From: Paenibacillus segetis | Lineage (GTDB): Bacteria; Bacillota; Bacilli; Paenibacillales; Paenibacillaceae | DNA length: 64,000 bases | NCBI RefSeq assembly: GCF_014639155.1 | Contig: NZ_BMFT01000003.1 | Location: 62,001 to 126,000, forward strand | Reading direction: 5' to 3' | Part shown: positions 37,575 through 45,979 of the stretch, piece after piece | Layout: every line of letters starts with the position of its first letter | Numbering within the stretch: the stretch's first letter is position 1 | Notes under the pieces: generated by a model | Databases searched by the model: none | What the model was told of the DNA's origin: nothing | Seen by the model: only the letters and a program-made list of their open reading frames with translations | Made by a program: the position numbers and the translations under genes

Positions 37575-38507
37575 TTGAAACGTGTCATTGTTACAGGTGG
37601 GGCAGGCTTCATTGGAGCACATCTTGTAGATGGACTTATTGAGTTAGGCATAGAAGTCCATGTTCTTGACAATCTAAGTACAGGAAGATCAGAACGTGTT
37701 AACCCAAGAGCGATCCTTCATATTAGTGATATTCGAAGTGCTGAGGCCAAAGAAATCATAACCCATGTAAAGCCTGATGCATTATTCCATCTAGCTGCCC
37801 AGGCCGATGTTCAGCATTCCGTAGCCGATCCTAATTACGACATGGATGTCAATGTGCATGGAACTGTGAATATCCTCCAGGCATCCAGGGAAGCTGATGT
37901 AAAAAAGTTTATTTTTGCTTCCACGTCTGGGGTATATGGGAATTTAGAGAAGGAAGTATTAACTGAACAAGATCCTGTTCAGCCTATCTCGTTCTACGGG
38001 TTATCTAAAATAACTGCTGAGCAGTATATTGCCCTGTATGAGCGATTTTATGGGCTATCCTATACCATTCTTCGTTTTGCAAACGTCTATGGTCCCGGAC
38101 AAACCGTCAAAGGTGAAGGTGGGGTCATTGCCATTTTCATGAAACAACTTGCTGATAATTTATCGTTACCTATCAACGGGGATGGGGAGCAAACTCGTGA
38201 TTTCGTCTATGTAAAAGATGTAGTTCAAGCCCTTATAGCAGCCATGACCCAAGGTACCGGAAATATTCTTCATGTCAGTACCGAAACAAAAACCTCGATT
38301 AATAATTTAGTGAAATCTCTTCGTACACTTCATATCAAGCATAAGAGTACCGACCTTCAAGTGTTCCATCGTCCGACTAAAGCCGGAGACATCAAGCACA
38401 GCTGTCTCTCGAATGCAAAGACCCGTAACAAGTTAAATTGGCAACCTCAATACCCCATTGAGCTTGGGTTGGAAGAAACCTACCTACAGTGGGGGGAATT
38501 TTCTTAG
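37575..38507 (+). CDS. NAD-dependent sugar-nucleotide epimerase (GalE-like SDR)
   Basis: A 310-residue extended SDR. Rossmann motif VTGGAGFIGAHLVDGL, LFHLAAQADVQHSV, STSGVYG and the catalytic Tyr-Lys pair in SFYGLSKITAEQ; ANVYGPGQ for substrate. It resembles UDP-glucose 4-epimerases; the exact sugar is not certain. The start is TTG at 37575 with GGAGG eight bases upstream; the in-frame ATG at 37560 lies before that site. It opens the surface-glycan region and is likely to supply UDP-Gal or a related precursor. Confidence 0.88.
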   Translation: MKRVIVTGGAGFIGAHLVDGLIELGIEVHVLDNLSTGRSERVNPRAILHISDIRSAEAKEIITHVKPDALFHLAAQADVQHSVADPNYDMDVNVHGTVNILQASREADVKKFIFASTSGVYGNLEKEVLTEQDPVQPISFYGLSKITAEQYIALYERFYGLSYTILRFANVYGPGQTVKGEGGVIAIFMKQLADNLSLPINGDGEQTRDFVYVKDVVQALIAAMTQGTGNILHVSTETKTSINNLVKSLRTLHIKHKSTDLQVFHRPTKAGDIKHSCLSNAKTRNKLNWQPQYPIELGLEETYLQWGEFS

Positions 38508-38535
38508 TATTATAATGAATAACGCATACCAACAT

Positions 38536-38573
38536 AAGAAGCCGACAACTCCACTTGGGGGTGTCGGCTTCTT
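38536..38573. terminator. Bidirectional terminator after the epimerase gene
   Basis: AAGAAGCCGACA pairs perfectly with TGTCGGCTTCTT around a 14-base loop, between convergent genes. Confidence 0.82.
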
Positions 38574-38595
38574 AATTCTAATCCTATTTATAAGC

Positions 38596-39657
38596 TTAGA
38601 TCGAATACAGCATATCGATAAAGTTACGGCAGTATAATTCAGAGTTAAATGCTGTTTGTAGGTGAAGCTGAGCTGCATTTTTAATATTTTCTCGTAACCC
38701 ATGATAACTCATTAACTCGATAGCCTCATTGACGGCCTGAGCTAAATTCCCCTGTTCGTAGCTTTTCCCTGTGACATTATGAACGATGGAGGTGGTCACT
38801 CCGTCTGAATTCGTTGCCAGTACCGGACATCTGCAACTCATCGCCTCTAGGATGACAAGCGGAGCTCCCTCTACTTTCGAAGTGGAACACAGAAACCCTC
38901 CTGAGTCTCCGACCATAGATAAGTACGCTGGCATCTCCCCATTTGGCACATTTGAACGTAATGTTAAACGATGCCTTAAGTTGAGGTGGTCCAACATTTG
39001 TATAAACTCTTCTCTCTCATGTGGAATGGCTAAATTGCTATCTTCAAACATCCATAATTGAATATCCGGAATGTAATAACTCAGTAAGTCGGTGATATAC
39101 AAAATTTCCCGCCAGTTCTTATTGTCCTCTATTCTTCCGATCCAGGCAATGATCGGGTGTTCCGGCGTCGGTTGCACTTGATAAGTGAAATGCTCTGTAT
39201 CAAAACAGTTATTGAAATGAAATTGTGGAATGTTAGGATATAATTCCTTAAATAATGAAGCTATATGTGGTGTATTGGGATTTATCAAACCAGAGACATG
39301 AGCATTCACTACAGGCAAGGCTTCGGTCAACTTCTCCCGAGCATTATCCTTTGAACCGTATCCTTGAATCTCAAGCACTAACTTCCCATCGTATCCAAGC
39401 CTCCTGAACCATTCAAAACTGGCATGATCGGTAGTGACGATAATCGCATGATAGTTCCTCGCGTTTAGAATATGACGGATTTCGGCTTCATCACGCGTTA
39501 CATAGATCGGAAAGTCTATTTTGTTTTGCATTCCTGCTCCCCAATCGTAATATAAACATTCCGCCTGAATTCCGTATCGGCGTAAGGCTTGACAGCGTTG
39601 ACGATTCAAAGTTTCCACCCCACCGCTTGGCACATAAAATACGAACAACACATTCAT
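38596..39657 (-). CDS. GT4-type glycosyltransferase
   Basis: A 353-residue GT-B-fold transferase. N-terminal FVFYVPSGGVETLNRQRCQA, interdomain IIAWIGRIEDNKNW, and the GT4 donor-site region STSKVEGAPLVILEAMSCRC with the EX7E motif. AGGAGGTGA precedes the ATG. It is the last gene of the minus-strand unit that begins at 42237. Donor and acceptor unknown; spore-surface glycan synthesis is inferred from location. Confidence 0.9.
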   Translation of the reverse strand: MNVLFVFYVPSGGVETLNRQRCQALRRYGIQAECLYYDWGAGMQNKIDFPIYVTRDEAEIRHILNARNYHAIIVTTDHASFEWFRRLGYDGKLVLEIQGYGSKDNAREKLTEALPVVNAHVSGLINPNTPHIASLFKELYPNIPQFHFNNCFDTEHFTYQVQPTPEHPIIAWIGRIEDNKNWREILYITDLLSYYIPDIQLWMFEDSNLAIPHEREEFIQMLDHLNLRHRLTLRSNVPNGEMPAYLSMVGDSGGFLCSTSKVEGAPLVILEAMSCRCPVLATNSDGVTTSIVHNVTGKSYEQGNLAQAVNEAIELMSYHGLRENIKNAAQLHLQTAFNSELYCRNFIDMLYSI

Positions 39658-39676
39658 CGTCTCACCTCCTAGCCAA

Positions 39677-40012
39677 TTAATTATTTCTTACCGCATCCTC
39701 TTGAGTGAATACAGCCACATTCCTTCTGTAGTTCCATGCTCTCATCGTCAATCCTGTGGAATCATAAGTATCAATATTAGTTACAATAAGCAAATAAAAA
39801 GGAGTGTACGAGGTTATAATCTGTGGAATGAATACGACCGAACCTTGACTCATATGGTATAATCCCCGAAATATCGGACCTTGAGGAGCATATGCAAGTA
39901 TAAGAAAATCGAAACCTTCAATACCTAAATTAATTAATTTCAAATCAATATATTCGATATATCGTGAATCAATCTTGCTATACTCAGCTGCTTCCAATCG
40001 TAAAATAGACAT
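39677..40012 (-). CDS. Unknown 111-residue protein of the glycan cluster
   Basis: Not recognised. Beta-rich and aromatic-rich (FDFLILAYAPQGPIFRGLY, VVFIPQIITSYTPFYLLIV) with no signal peptide; the hydrophobic stretch looks like strands of a folded domain rather than a membrane helix. GGAGGGGG precedes the ATG. It sits between the HipA-like kinase and a GT4 gene in one transcription unit, so a small accessory or coat component is possible. Confidence 0.7.
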   Translation of the reverse strand: MSILRLEAAEYSKIDSRYIEYIDLKLINLGIEGFDFLILAYAPQGPIFRGLYHMSQGSVVFIPQIITSYTPFYLLIVTNIDTYDSTGLTMRAWNYRRNVAVFTQEDAVRNN

Positions 40013-40030
40013 GCTCCCCCTCCGATCAGA

Positions 40031-40813
40031 TTAATGTTTACTCCAGATTGGGAATTTATCTTGCAACTGCATTATTGCGTCGCGAACCAGATTTTTTCTA
40101 CAAAGTAAGAATTCAATAAGATATTCCAACATGGAGCGGGAAATTTTCCATTCCTTAGGAATCCCACTGACCGCTTCTTTCAATTCCCAACGTTCGAGAG
40201 CCTCCAATGTAGATAGGTAAGAATAAAATGGGTCGGAACTATCAATATACGGCACGAATATCTCATAATAATGTCCCCAGTACACTTCGACGAAATTCTT
40301 ATTTTCTTCCAATTCATCGGGATCCCATTCCGGTCCGCAAAAGGCGTTAGCATGATCAATCAGAAGTAGCCGTTTCGTGTCCCGCAAAAACAGAAGATTT
40401 GCCCCCGTGACATATCGGTCCCAGTTCATGATCCAATAATCAAAAACGATCATTCCGCTTATTGTCTCTATATTTTGACAGCTTGATAAATTGACTTCAT
40501 TCTTTAAAGTAACTGCCTGTTCGGCGAACAGGCAACCTATATGAGGACCTTCTGGAACATTGAGTTTTTTGAGCGCTGGGAACATGTCTATAAGTTCACT
40601 TGAGATATGCACAATTTTGTATTCGGCTGCAGGTAAATTCATTAATTTTGCCAGTCTATAAGCAATATACTCGTTGATCAGTACTCCTTTTCCCTGCTTG
40701 TTATTCATTAATTTGACCACATATTTGTTACCGTCATCGCAATAGAATAGATGGGGACGTGTCTCTCCTTCACCCATCGGCTTAACATGCCTCAAAGCAT
40801 GTAGAACATCCAT
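40031..40813 (-). CDS. HipA-like kinase-domain protein
   Basis: A 260-residue protein resembling the stand-alone HipA-like kinase family. Visible kinase features: nucleotide-binding Lys in KYVVKLMNNKQG, a Glu in INEYIAYRLAKLMNLP, catalytic loop MNWDRYVTGANLLF (Asp and Asn) and metal-binding LLIDHANAF. There is no HipB partner and no HTH. The start is taken at ATG 40813; an ATG two codons earlier is possible. Lying inside a spore-glycan unit, it may phosphorylate coat or glycan components, as CotH kinases do, but this is inference. Confidence 0.75.
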   Translation of the reverse strand: MDVLHALRHVKPMGEGETRPHLFYCDDGNKYVVKLMNNKQGKGVLINEYIAYRLAKLMNLPAAEYKIVHISSELIDMFPALKKLNVPEGPHIGCLFAEQAVTLKNEVNLSSCQNIETISGMIVFDYWIMNWDRYVTGANLLFLRDTKRLLLIDHANAFCGPEWDPDELEENKNFVEVYWGHYYEIFVPYIDSSDPFYSYLSTLEALERWELKEAVSGIPKEWKISRSMLEYLIEFLLCRKNLVRDAIMQLQDKFPIWSKH

Positions 40814-40827
40814 AATCATCCCGCTTT

Positions 40828-42237
40828 CTATATATAGGGTCCAAGCCACTCCCAGCTATGCCCATCATCTCTAACAAAATATCGGTATCTATCATCTGTT
40901 TTGGCAACTACCGTCAACTGATTCGAGTTGTTTTCTACAAGAATCACCTCGTTATAAGTGCTATCACCGAATTTGTCAGGTTCAGACCAATCCCAAGAAG
41001 AATGATTATCTCTCCACCAATGTCCCAGACCTCCGTTCCTTAAGGGCGCCACTACCTCAAAGTTTCCGTAGGAGCTCTCAATAAAAGCAGGGACTCCCTT
41101 TACACCATTTGCAAATGAAGGTGACTCGAACCACTCACCACTCTCTTCATCCCTCCAATAATGAATAAGTTTATCTTTGATTCTGCATATTATTTCGATA
41201 TTTCCGTATTGGGTCTCTATCGCAGTGAACGCTTCTACTTTTTCATTGCCGAATGTATACGGGCCGTACATATAGCTTTTACCTTTGCTTTTCACGAATT
41301 TCCAGTAAGACATTCCTTTCTCCAGAGAAGCCGTCAGCCATTCTACTGTCTTTCCAGTGCTATCCTTCCTACGGATGAAAAAAGGCATATCCCCCAAATA
41401 CGTATCAAGAAAGCGATTTTGTGAATCGGCATTATATTGTACTTGCTGTTTAAGGGCGCTTTGTACAAAAACGCGAGTTTCATCTCCTATGTCTCTTGGC
41501 ACGGGATGAAGAAGATAACACTTTTTATTCCAGTGCAGTAGATTTAGAGTTTCGTCCAACGGGAAGTATGGTCTATAACGAATTGATTCTCCAGTTGATC
41601 TAGGATAAGTATTTAGCTTGTATCCAAAGCGCTCTGTCATTGTAACGTAGGCCACTTCATCCACTCCGAACGCCTTCGTCTTTTTAAGTTTGGCCTTGAG
41701 CTCGGAATAACGTGTGCTTTTCAAAAAACGCTTTACAAGTTTTTTACTAAATACCTGACCCACATTAAAGGATTCATATAAAGAATAGTCTCCGAATAAC
41801 GATTTCCATAAATCATATTCTTCGCGCACCTGGTTGCCTATATAAGAATCTTCATCCGAACGTTTGGTGTTTACTCCCATGTAATCTTTGTTATTCATTT
41901 GCTCCGTAATAAACATCTCATAACCTTCCCTGATAAAAAGAGCATCTGAGTCGAGGTTAATCAAATAGTCATAATCATAACCAATATCATCAAGCCATCT
42001 CATTGTTTCTAGCATATAGATGGCTGTTACGCCATAATTCAATTTTCGGCTAGTGGGACAGATTGGAACTCCCAGATTACTGCATAGGCTTGAATTATTA
42101 CCTCCGTTATATAAAACGACGGAGCTGTTCGGGCAGAAGCATCTAATGTTATCCAACAGATCGATTATGACGTTTCGCTTGTTATGAACTAGCAAGGCAA
42201 AACATATCTTTGCCGGACGATTTGTTGTATTCCCCAA
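40828..42237 (-). CDS. GT-A glycosyltransferase fused to a PLL-like beta-propeller lectin
   Basis: A 469-residue two-part protein. Residues ~1-260 look like a GT-A transferase distantly like core-2/I-branching enzymes (ICFALLVHNKRNVIIDLLDN, DxD-type NLDSDALF, late acidic FGVDEVAYVTM). Residues ~310-469 are repeats of a propeller-blade pattern, each with GNxE(V/I) and HWWRDxxxxW motifs (YGNIEIICRIKDKLIHYWRD, YGNFEVVAPLRNGGLGHWWR), as in the fucose-binding PLL lectin family. The start is TTG with AGGAGTG seven bases upstream. First gene of its unit, divergent from the PIG-L gene. Confidence 0.75.
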   Translation of the reverse strand: MGNTTNRPAKICFALLVHNKRNVIIDLLDNIRCFCPNSSVVLYNGGNNSSLCSNLGVPICPTSRKLNYGVTAIYMLETMRWLDDIGYDYDYLINLDSDALFIREGYEMFITEQMNNKDYMGVNTKRSDEDSYIGNQVREEYDLWKSLFGDYSLYESFNVGQVFSKKLVKRFLKSTRYSELKAKLKKTKAFGVDEVAYVTMTERFGYKLNTYPRSTGESIRYRPYFPLDETLNLLHWNKKCYLLHPVPRDIGDETRVFVQSALKQQVQYNADSQNRFLDTYLGDMPFFIRRKDSTGKTVEWLTASLEKGMSYWKFVKSKGKSYMYGPYTFGNEKVEAFTAIETQYGNIEIICRIKDKLIHYWRDEESGEWFESPSFANGVKGVPAFIESSYGNFEVVAPLRNGGLGHWWRDNHSSWDWSEPDKFGDSTYNEVILVENNSNQLTVVAKTDDRYRYFVRDDGHSWEWLGPYI

Positions 42238-42269
42238 GTTTGATCACTCCTAATCATCTTATTATGCCT

Positions 42270-42279
42270 TATCATATGC
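42270..42279 (-). promoter_or_regulatory. Candidate sporulation-type -10 element (GCATATGATA)
   Basis: Minus-strand CATATGATA is an exact CATANNNTA match, 33 bases before the TTG of the lectin-fused transferase. The -35 is not clear. Confidence 0.4.
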
Positions 42280-42371
42280 GAAGTTTAAGGAGTGGATTAG
42301 ACTAGTAGTCCTAGTGATAGGAAATTAGTACAAATATATGCTCCCGTACCTGTCACAGCCTGATGCGAGGG

Positions 42372-42380
42372 CATATGGTG
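42372..42380 (+). promoter_or_regulatory. Candidate sporulation-type -10 element (CATATGGTG)
   Basis: GCATATGGTGA precedes the PIG-L gene with an AC 15 bases upstream; two bases off the consensus ending. If used, the transcript would begin near 42387, supporting the ATG at 42429 as start. Confidence 0.3.
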
Positions 42381-42428
42381 AAGGAACACAATCCAAAAAA
42401 AAGGAATGAGAAGAGAAGGTGGTGCAAG

Positions 42429-42956
42429 ATGTCTGATAAATTGATGATTGTCGCTCATCCAGACGACGAGTCTCTTTTCGGAGGTGCGGCCTTGTTACGA
42501 GAAAAGGGTTGGACAGTCATTTGCTTAACCAACGCTAATAATGAAACCCGATCAGACGAATTTCACAAGGCAATGAGAAGGGTAGGAGCTTCGTGTGAAA
42601 TATGGGACTACCCCGATATATATGGAGGAAGCTTTGATTCCAAACAATTAGGGAAGGATTTGGCGAAGGTTATCGCCAAACATCAATTTCGTCGTATTGT
42701 CACCCATAATCTACAAGGGGAGTATGGACACAGTCAGCACAAATCGCTTTCAAAAATTATACATGGCTTAGGTATAGATAACTTGTATGTATTCGAAAAA
42801 TCTGACGAAGTACTGCCATTCCATTTGCTACGAGACAAATTAATTCTATTGTCGGTCTATCAAAGCCAGATGTACGTTATTGAGGAGTTGATGCCATATA
42901 TATTATACGAACGTATTGTACCGTTTAATGAGTCAACCTCTTTATCATCTGAATAA
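42429..42956 (+). CDS. PIG-L/LmbE-family deacetylase
   Basis: A 175-residue zinc deacetylase. The metal/catalytic motif AHPDDESLFGGAALL is at the N-terminus and the third ligand in YGHSQHKSLS. The family removes N-acetyl groups from GlcNAc-containing lipids, glycans or antibiotics. Somewhat shorter than the usual ~220. The ATG at 42429 follows AAGGTGG by six bases. It is followed 14 bases later by a GT4 gene, so probably deacetylates the acceptor or product of that transferase. Confidence 0.88.
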   Translation: MSDKLMIVAHPDDESLFGGAALLREKGWTVICLTNANNETRSDEFHKAMRRVGASCEIWDYPDIYGGSFDSKQLGKDLAKVIAKHQFRRIVTHNLQGEYGHSQHKSLSKIIHGLGIDNLYVFEKSDEVLPFHLLRDKLILLSVYQSQMYVIEELMPYILYERIVPFNESTSLSSE

Positions 42957-42970
42957 GAAGGTGAATATCG

Positions 42971-43930
42971 ATGAGAATCGTTCATGTTGTCCCAAATGTT
43001 ATACCCATTCCCGGCAGCGGTGGGATTGAGAGAATTGCTTATCTCTTATCGAATGAACTTGTTAGAAGGGGACATGAGGTTTACGTTTATGCCTTGGCAG
43101 GAAGTCAGAGCAACGCGATTATTATCCCATATGGACATAGAGGATTTAGCAAACATAATATAAAAGATTTTGTAATTCATACGCTGCCGGATAATGTTGA
43201 TGTGATCCATGATCATACGCATAGCTTGGTCATCGGACGCGAAAAATTAAATATACCTACTGTCTCTACAATTCACACGGAATGGGGTTTTGAAATTAAA
43301 GTTAAATGTCCTGTATATGTAAGTAAAACGTCATTACTTCAATCTAAGAATGGTTCTCCAGGATCTTACGTGCATAATGGAATTGATTTGGACGGATATA
43401 CTTTAGAAAAGAAAAAAGATGACTATTTATTGTTTTTGGGAAGGATTGAAAGAGAAAAAGGGGTGTTAGACGCTGTAAGATTGGCCGAACGGACCGGAAT
43501 GAGAACCATCATTGCCGGGCCAGTCTGGGACAAGGAATTATACCGCGAAATTTGTCAACGGATGGCGAAGGCGCCTAACATATCATATGTAGGTGAAGTC
43601 CATGGGGAGCAGAAGCAATACTTGCTGATGCATGCAAAATGGCTCTTATTTCCAACAGCATGCGAGGAACAATTCGGATTGGTACTGGTGGAAGCCTTAG
43701 CTTGCGGGACACCTGTTGCCGCTTACGGGAGAGGGGCAGTTCCAGAAGTGCTGCAGGGGCTTCCCCAGTTTATTTGCAATGATTTGGATGACATGAAACG
43801 TCTGATAAAAAGAGATTCACCTTTCTCTCCTGAAAAGCTTCGCGAGTATGTAGCCCTCAGGTATACAAAAGAAAAAATGACCGATGAGTATCTGAAAATA
43901 TATTGGAGGGCTATTCGAGGCTGGGAGTAA
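42971..43930 (+). CDS. GT4-type glycosyltransferase
   Basis: A 319-residue GT-B transferase: IPGSGGIERIAYLLSNELVR, HDHTHSLVIGREKL, LFLGRIEREKGVLDAVRLAE, TACEEQFGLVLVEALACGTP with the EX7E donor motif. It is a clear paralogue of the minus-strand gene at 44874 (matching GGIER, HDHTH, LLFLGR, FGLV-EA-ACGTPV). AAGGTGA lies six bases before the ATG. Ends at a strong hairpin. Confidence 0.9.
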   Translation: MRIVHVVPNVIPIPGSGGIERIAYLLSNELVRRGHEVYVYALAGSQSNAIIIPYGHRGFSKHNIKDFVIHTLPDNVDVIHDHTHSLVIGREKLNIPTVSTIHTEWGFEIKVKCPVYVSKTSLLQSKNGSPGSYVHNGIDLDGYTLEKKKDDYLLFLGRIEREKGVLDAVRLAERTGMRTIIAGPVWDKELYREICQRMAKAPNISYVGEVHGEQKQYLLMHAKWLLFPTACEEQFGLVLVEALACGTPVAAYGRGAVPEVLQGLPQFICNDLDDMKRLIKRDSPFSPEKLREYVALRYTKEKMTDEYLKIYWRAIRGWE

Positions 43931-43936
43931 GCGTCT

Positions 43937-43972
43937 AAAAAGGTCAACCAGATGGATCTGGTTGACCTTTTT
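43937..43972. terminator. Terminator after the GT4 gene
   Basis: A perfect 17-base inverted repeat, AAAAAGGTCAACCAGAT and complement around GG, ending in T5 on both strands. Confidence 0.88.
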
Positions 43973-44002
43973 ATCCTGGATTCTCCTTAGATATTTTTTC
44001 GT

Positions 44003-44860
44003 TTATTTCGCATAGTCCGATAGTACATTCATAAAAACAACTTGATTATAGACTCTTGTCTCTAAATTTTTCTTCAATAATTTTTGCACCCAATTTTTTT
44101 TAAGAACAGGATCCGAAAATCTATTCCGAAAACACAGGTCTAGATGTGTGCAAAACTCCTCTTCACTTGGTTTAATACCCAGTCTCATAAGCTGCTCATA
44201 TTGGATTCGTTCCGCCTGCTGAGCTTGCAATGTATTAAAACTTTTACTGATCTGATTCTCATGTAATCGGTAATGCAGCAAAACTTCGGGTACATTTGAA
44301 ATCATCGTAACATGGGAAAGTTGAGTCCATAATTGATAATCTTCAGCGTGGGTGTAGGAAGCTTGGTACTGAAGCGAATGCTTAACAAGAATCTCTCTCC
44401 TGAACATGACAGAAGGATGGGCCAAACAGCAATGAAGTAACAACCTGCACTTAACCTCTTCTGGATGTTCAGGTTGAGACCAAACTTCTTGGCTGCCCAT
44501 TACTTGCACATGACTCCCGCACACTCCAATCTTCGGGTGACTGTCCATATAGGATAATTGCCTACTGAACCGATTTGGTAAACTGAAATCATCAGAATCC
44601 ATTCGTACTATAAACTCCCCAACAGCGACTTGAAGCCCTTTATTCAGGCTCTCAGTAACCCCACGATTCTCCGTGTTGTTGATCCTCTTGATTCGCGGAT
44701 CGTGGTGTCTTTCTATAATCTCTCTGCTGTTATCTGTCGAACCGTCATTAATTATAATGAATTCAAAATCAGAAAATGATTGATTCAATATACTTTTTAT
44801 TGCCTCGTCTAAGTACGGCGCACCGTTGTAAACAGGCATCACCACGGAGATTCTGGTCAA
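44003..44860 (-). CDS. GT2-type glycosyltransferase
   Basis: A 285-residue GT-A family-2 transferase: VSVVMPVYNGAPYLDEAI, INDGSTDNSREII, ESLNKGLQVAVGEFIVRMDS with the DSDD metal site, and HAEDYQLWTQLS. The start is TTG at 44860 with AGGAGG nine bases upstream; an ATG in between is out of frame. It follows the GT4 gene by 13 bases in one unit. Confidence 0.9.
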   Translation of the reverse strand: MTRISVVMPVYNGAPYLDEAIKSILNQSFSDFEFIIINDGSTDNSREIIERHHDPRIKRINNTENRGVTESLNKGLQVAVGEFIVRMDSDDFSLPNRFSRQLSYMDSHPKIGVCGSHVQVMGSQEVWSQPEHPEEVKCRLLLHCCLAHPSVMFRREILVKHSLQYQASYTHAEDYQLWTQLSHVTMISNVPEVLLHYRLHENQISKSFNTLQAQQAERIQYEQLMRLGIKPSEEEFCTHLDLCFRNRFSDPVLKKNWVQKLLKKNLETRVYNQVVFMNVLSDYAK

Positions 44861-44873
44861 TGCTCATCTCCTC

Positions 44874-45842
44874 CTAGTTTTGATTTAGCACCTTCTTATA
44901 CAACTTCAAATAATTATCCACCATGATCTCAGATGTGAAGTTCTGGAGGAAATATTTCCTTAACCGATGCGGAGTTGGGAAATCAATGGTTCTCAGCTTC
45001 AGAACTGCATCACTTTCGTCTCTACAGATTAGCTCAGGAAATCCGCTGAGAATTTCGGAAACTGAACCTTTTTGAAGTGCAAGAACGGGAGTCCCACAGG
45101 CCATCGCTTCAATCATTACGAGACCAAATGCCTCCTCCTCAGACATAAACAAGAGGCACTTCGCCCGGTTCAACAGCTGTTGTTTATAAGCTCCCCCTAC
45201 CTCTCCTACATAGATAATATTTGGGTTATCTCGAATTTTTGGCAAAACATGCTGAATGTAGAAGGCAGACGTTTCCGGGTCGACAATGTCCGTCTCGGGG
45301 CCAGCAATCACAAGGCGCAGATTACTTTTCTCGGCGATCTCAATAGCTTTTAATATCCCCTTACTTTCGATCAACCTTCCGAGAAATAATAGATAATTAC
45401 TTTTTTGGGCCGAAAAAACATACTCCTCCCTGTTGATGCCATTGGGTACAACATGCCCCCGCCCACCGTTCAGTTTCATTCGCATATTGTTACTCATAAA
45501 AACGGGGTCCTTACTCTCGAAACACCAAGGAACATGAATGGTACTGACAGTAGGTACGGGGAGTCCGCTTCTTCCGACGACTGAACCGTGCGTATGATCA
45601 TGAATAATGTCAACGGAAGAGGGTAACGTGTTTTTCACATACCGGGCGATTTCCAATGGTTCTCCCCAGTGCTTATATTCGATAAGCCGTCCGTTTGTTT
45701 TACTTCCAGGCAGGGCATATAAGAAGACCTCGTGTCCCTTTTTAATAAGCTGTTCAGTGAGTTCATAAACAATACGTTCGATACCACCATATTTTTCAGG
45801 AGGAGTGGTCACATAATCGGGGGAAATTTGGACAATTCTCAA
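44874..45842 (-). CDS. GT4-type glycosyltransferase (paralogue of 42971)
   Basis: A 322-residue GT-B transferase: IVQISPDYVTTPPEKYGGIE, HDHTHGSVVGRSGLP, YLLFLGRLIESKGILKAIEI, EEEAFGLVMIEAMACGTPV. The start is taken as TTG 45842 because AAGGTGA lies just before it and the product then begins like the paralogue (MRIV); an upstream TTG extension to 45890 lacks a ribosome site. Divergent from the nucleotidyltransferase gene at 45980. Confidence 0.88.
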   Translation of the reverse strand: MRIVQISPDYVTTPPEKYGGIERIVYELTEQLIKKGHEVFLYALPGSKTNGRLIEYKHWGEPLEIARYVKNTLPSSVDIIHDHTHGSVVGRSGLPVPTVSTIHVPWCFESKDPVFMSNNMRMKLNGGRGHVVPNGINREEYVFSAQKSNYLLFLGRLIESKGILKAIEIAEKSNLRLVIAGPETDIVDPETSAFYIQHVLPKIRDNPNIIYVGEVGGAYKQQLLNRAKCLLFMSEEEAFGLVMIEAMACGTPVLALQKGSVSEILSGFPELICRDESDAVLKLRTIDFPTPHRLRKYFLQNFTSEIMVDNYLKLYKKVLNQN

Positions 45843-45934
45843 CACTTCACCTTCTTTTATCACTCTTTCAAACAACGTATTCTTATTCAACTGGTTTGGT
45901 AACGTACATCAGCACATTTGGGTTATTAGTCCAA

Positions 45935-45961
45935 ACATCACCTATAAAAATGCATATACAT
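45935..45961 (+). promoter_or_regulatory. Candidate sigma-K-type promoter of the 45980 unit
   Basis: AC (45935-45936), 16 bases, CATATACAT (45953-45961): correct spacing for sigma-K, with the last two bases of the -10 inverted. Confidence 0.35.
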
Positions 45962-45979
45962 GAACATGGAGGTGAATGA

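Noticed and set aside
40031..40813. HipBA toxin-antitoxin module
   Set aside because: There is no HTH antitoxin gene next to it and it sits inside a glycan transcription unit.
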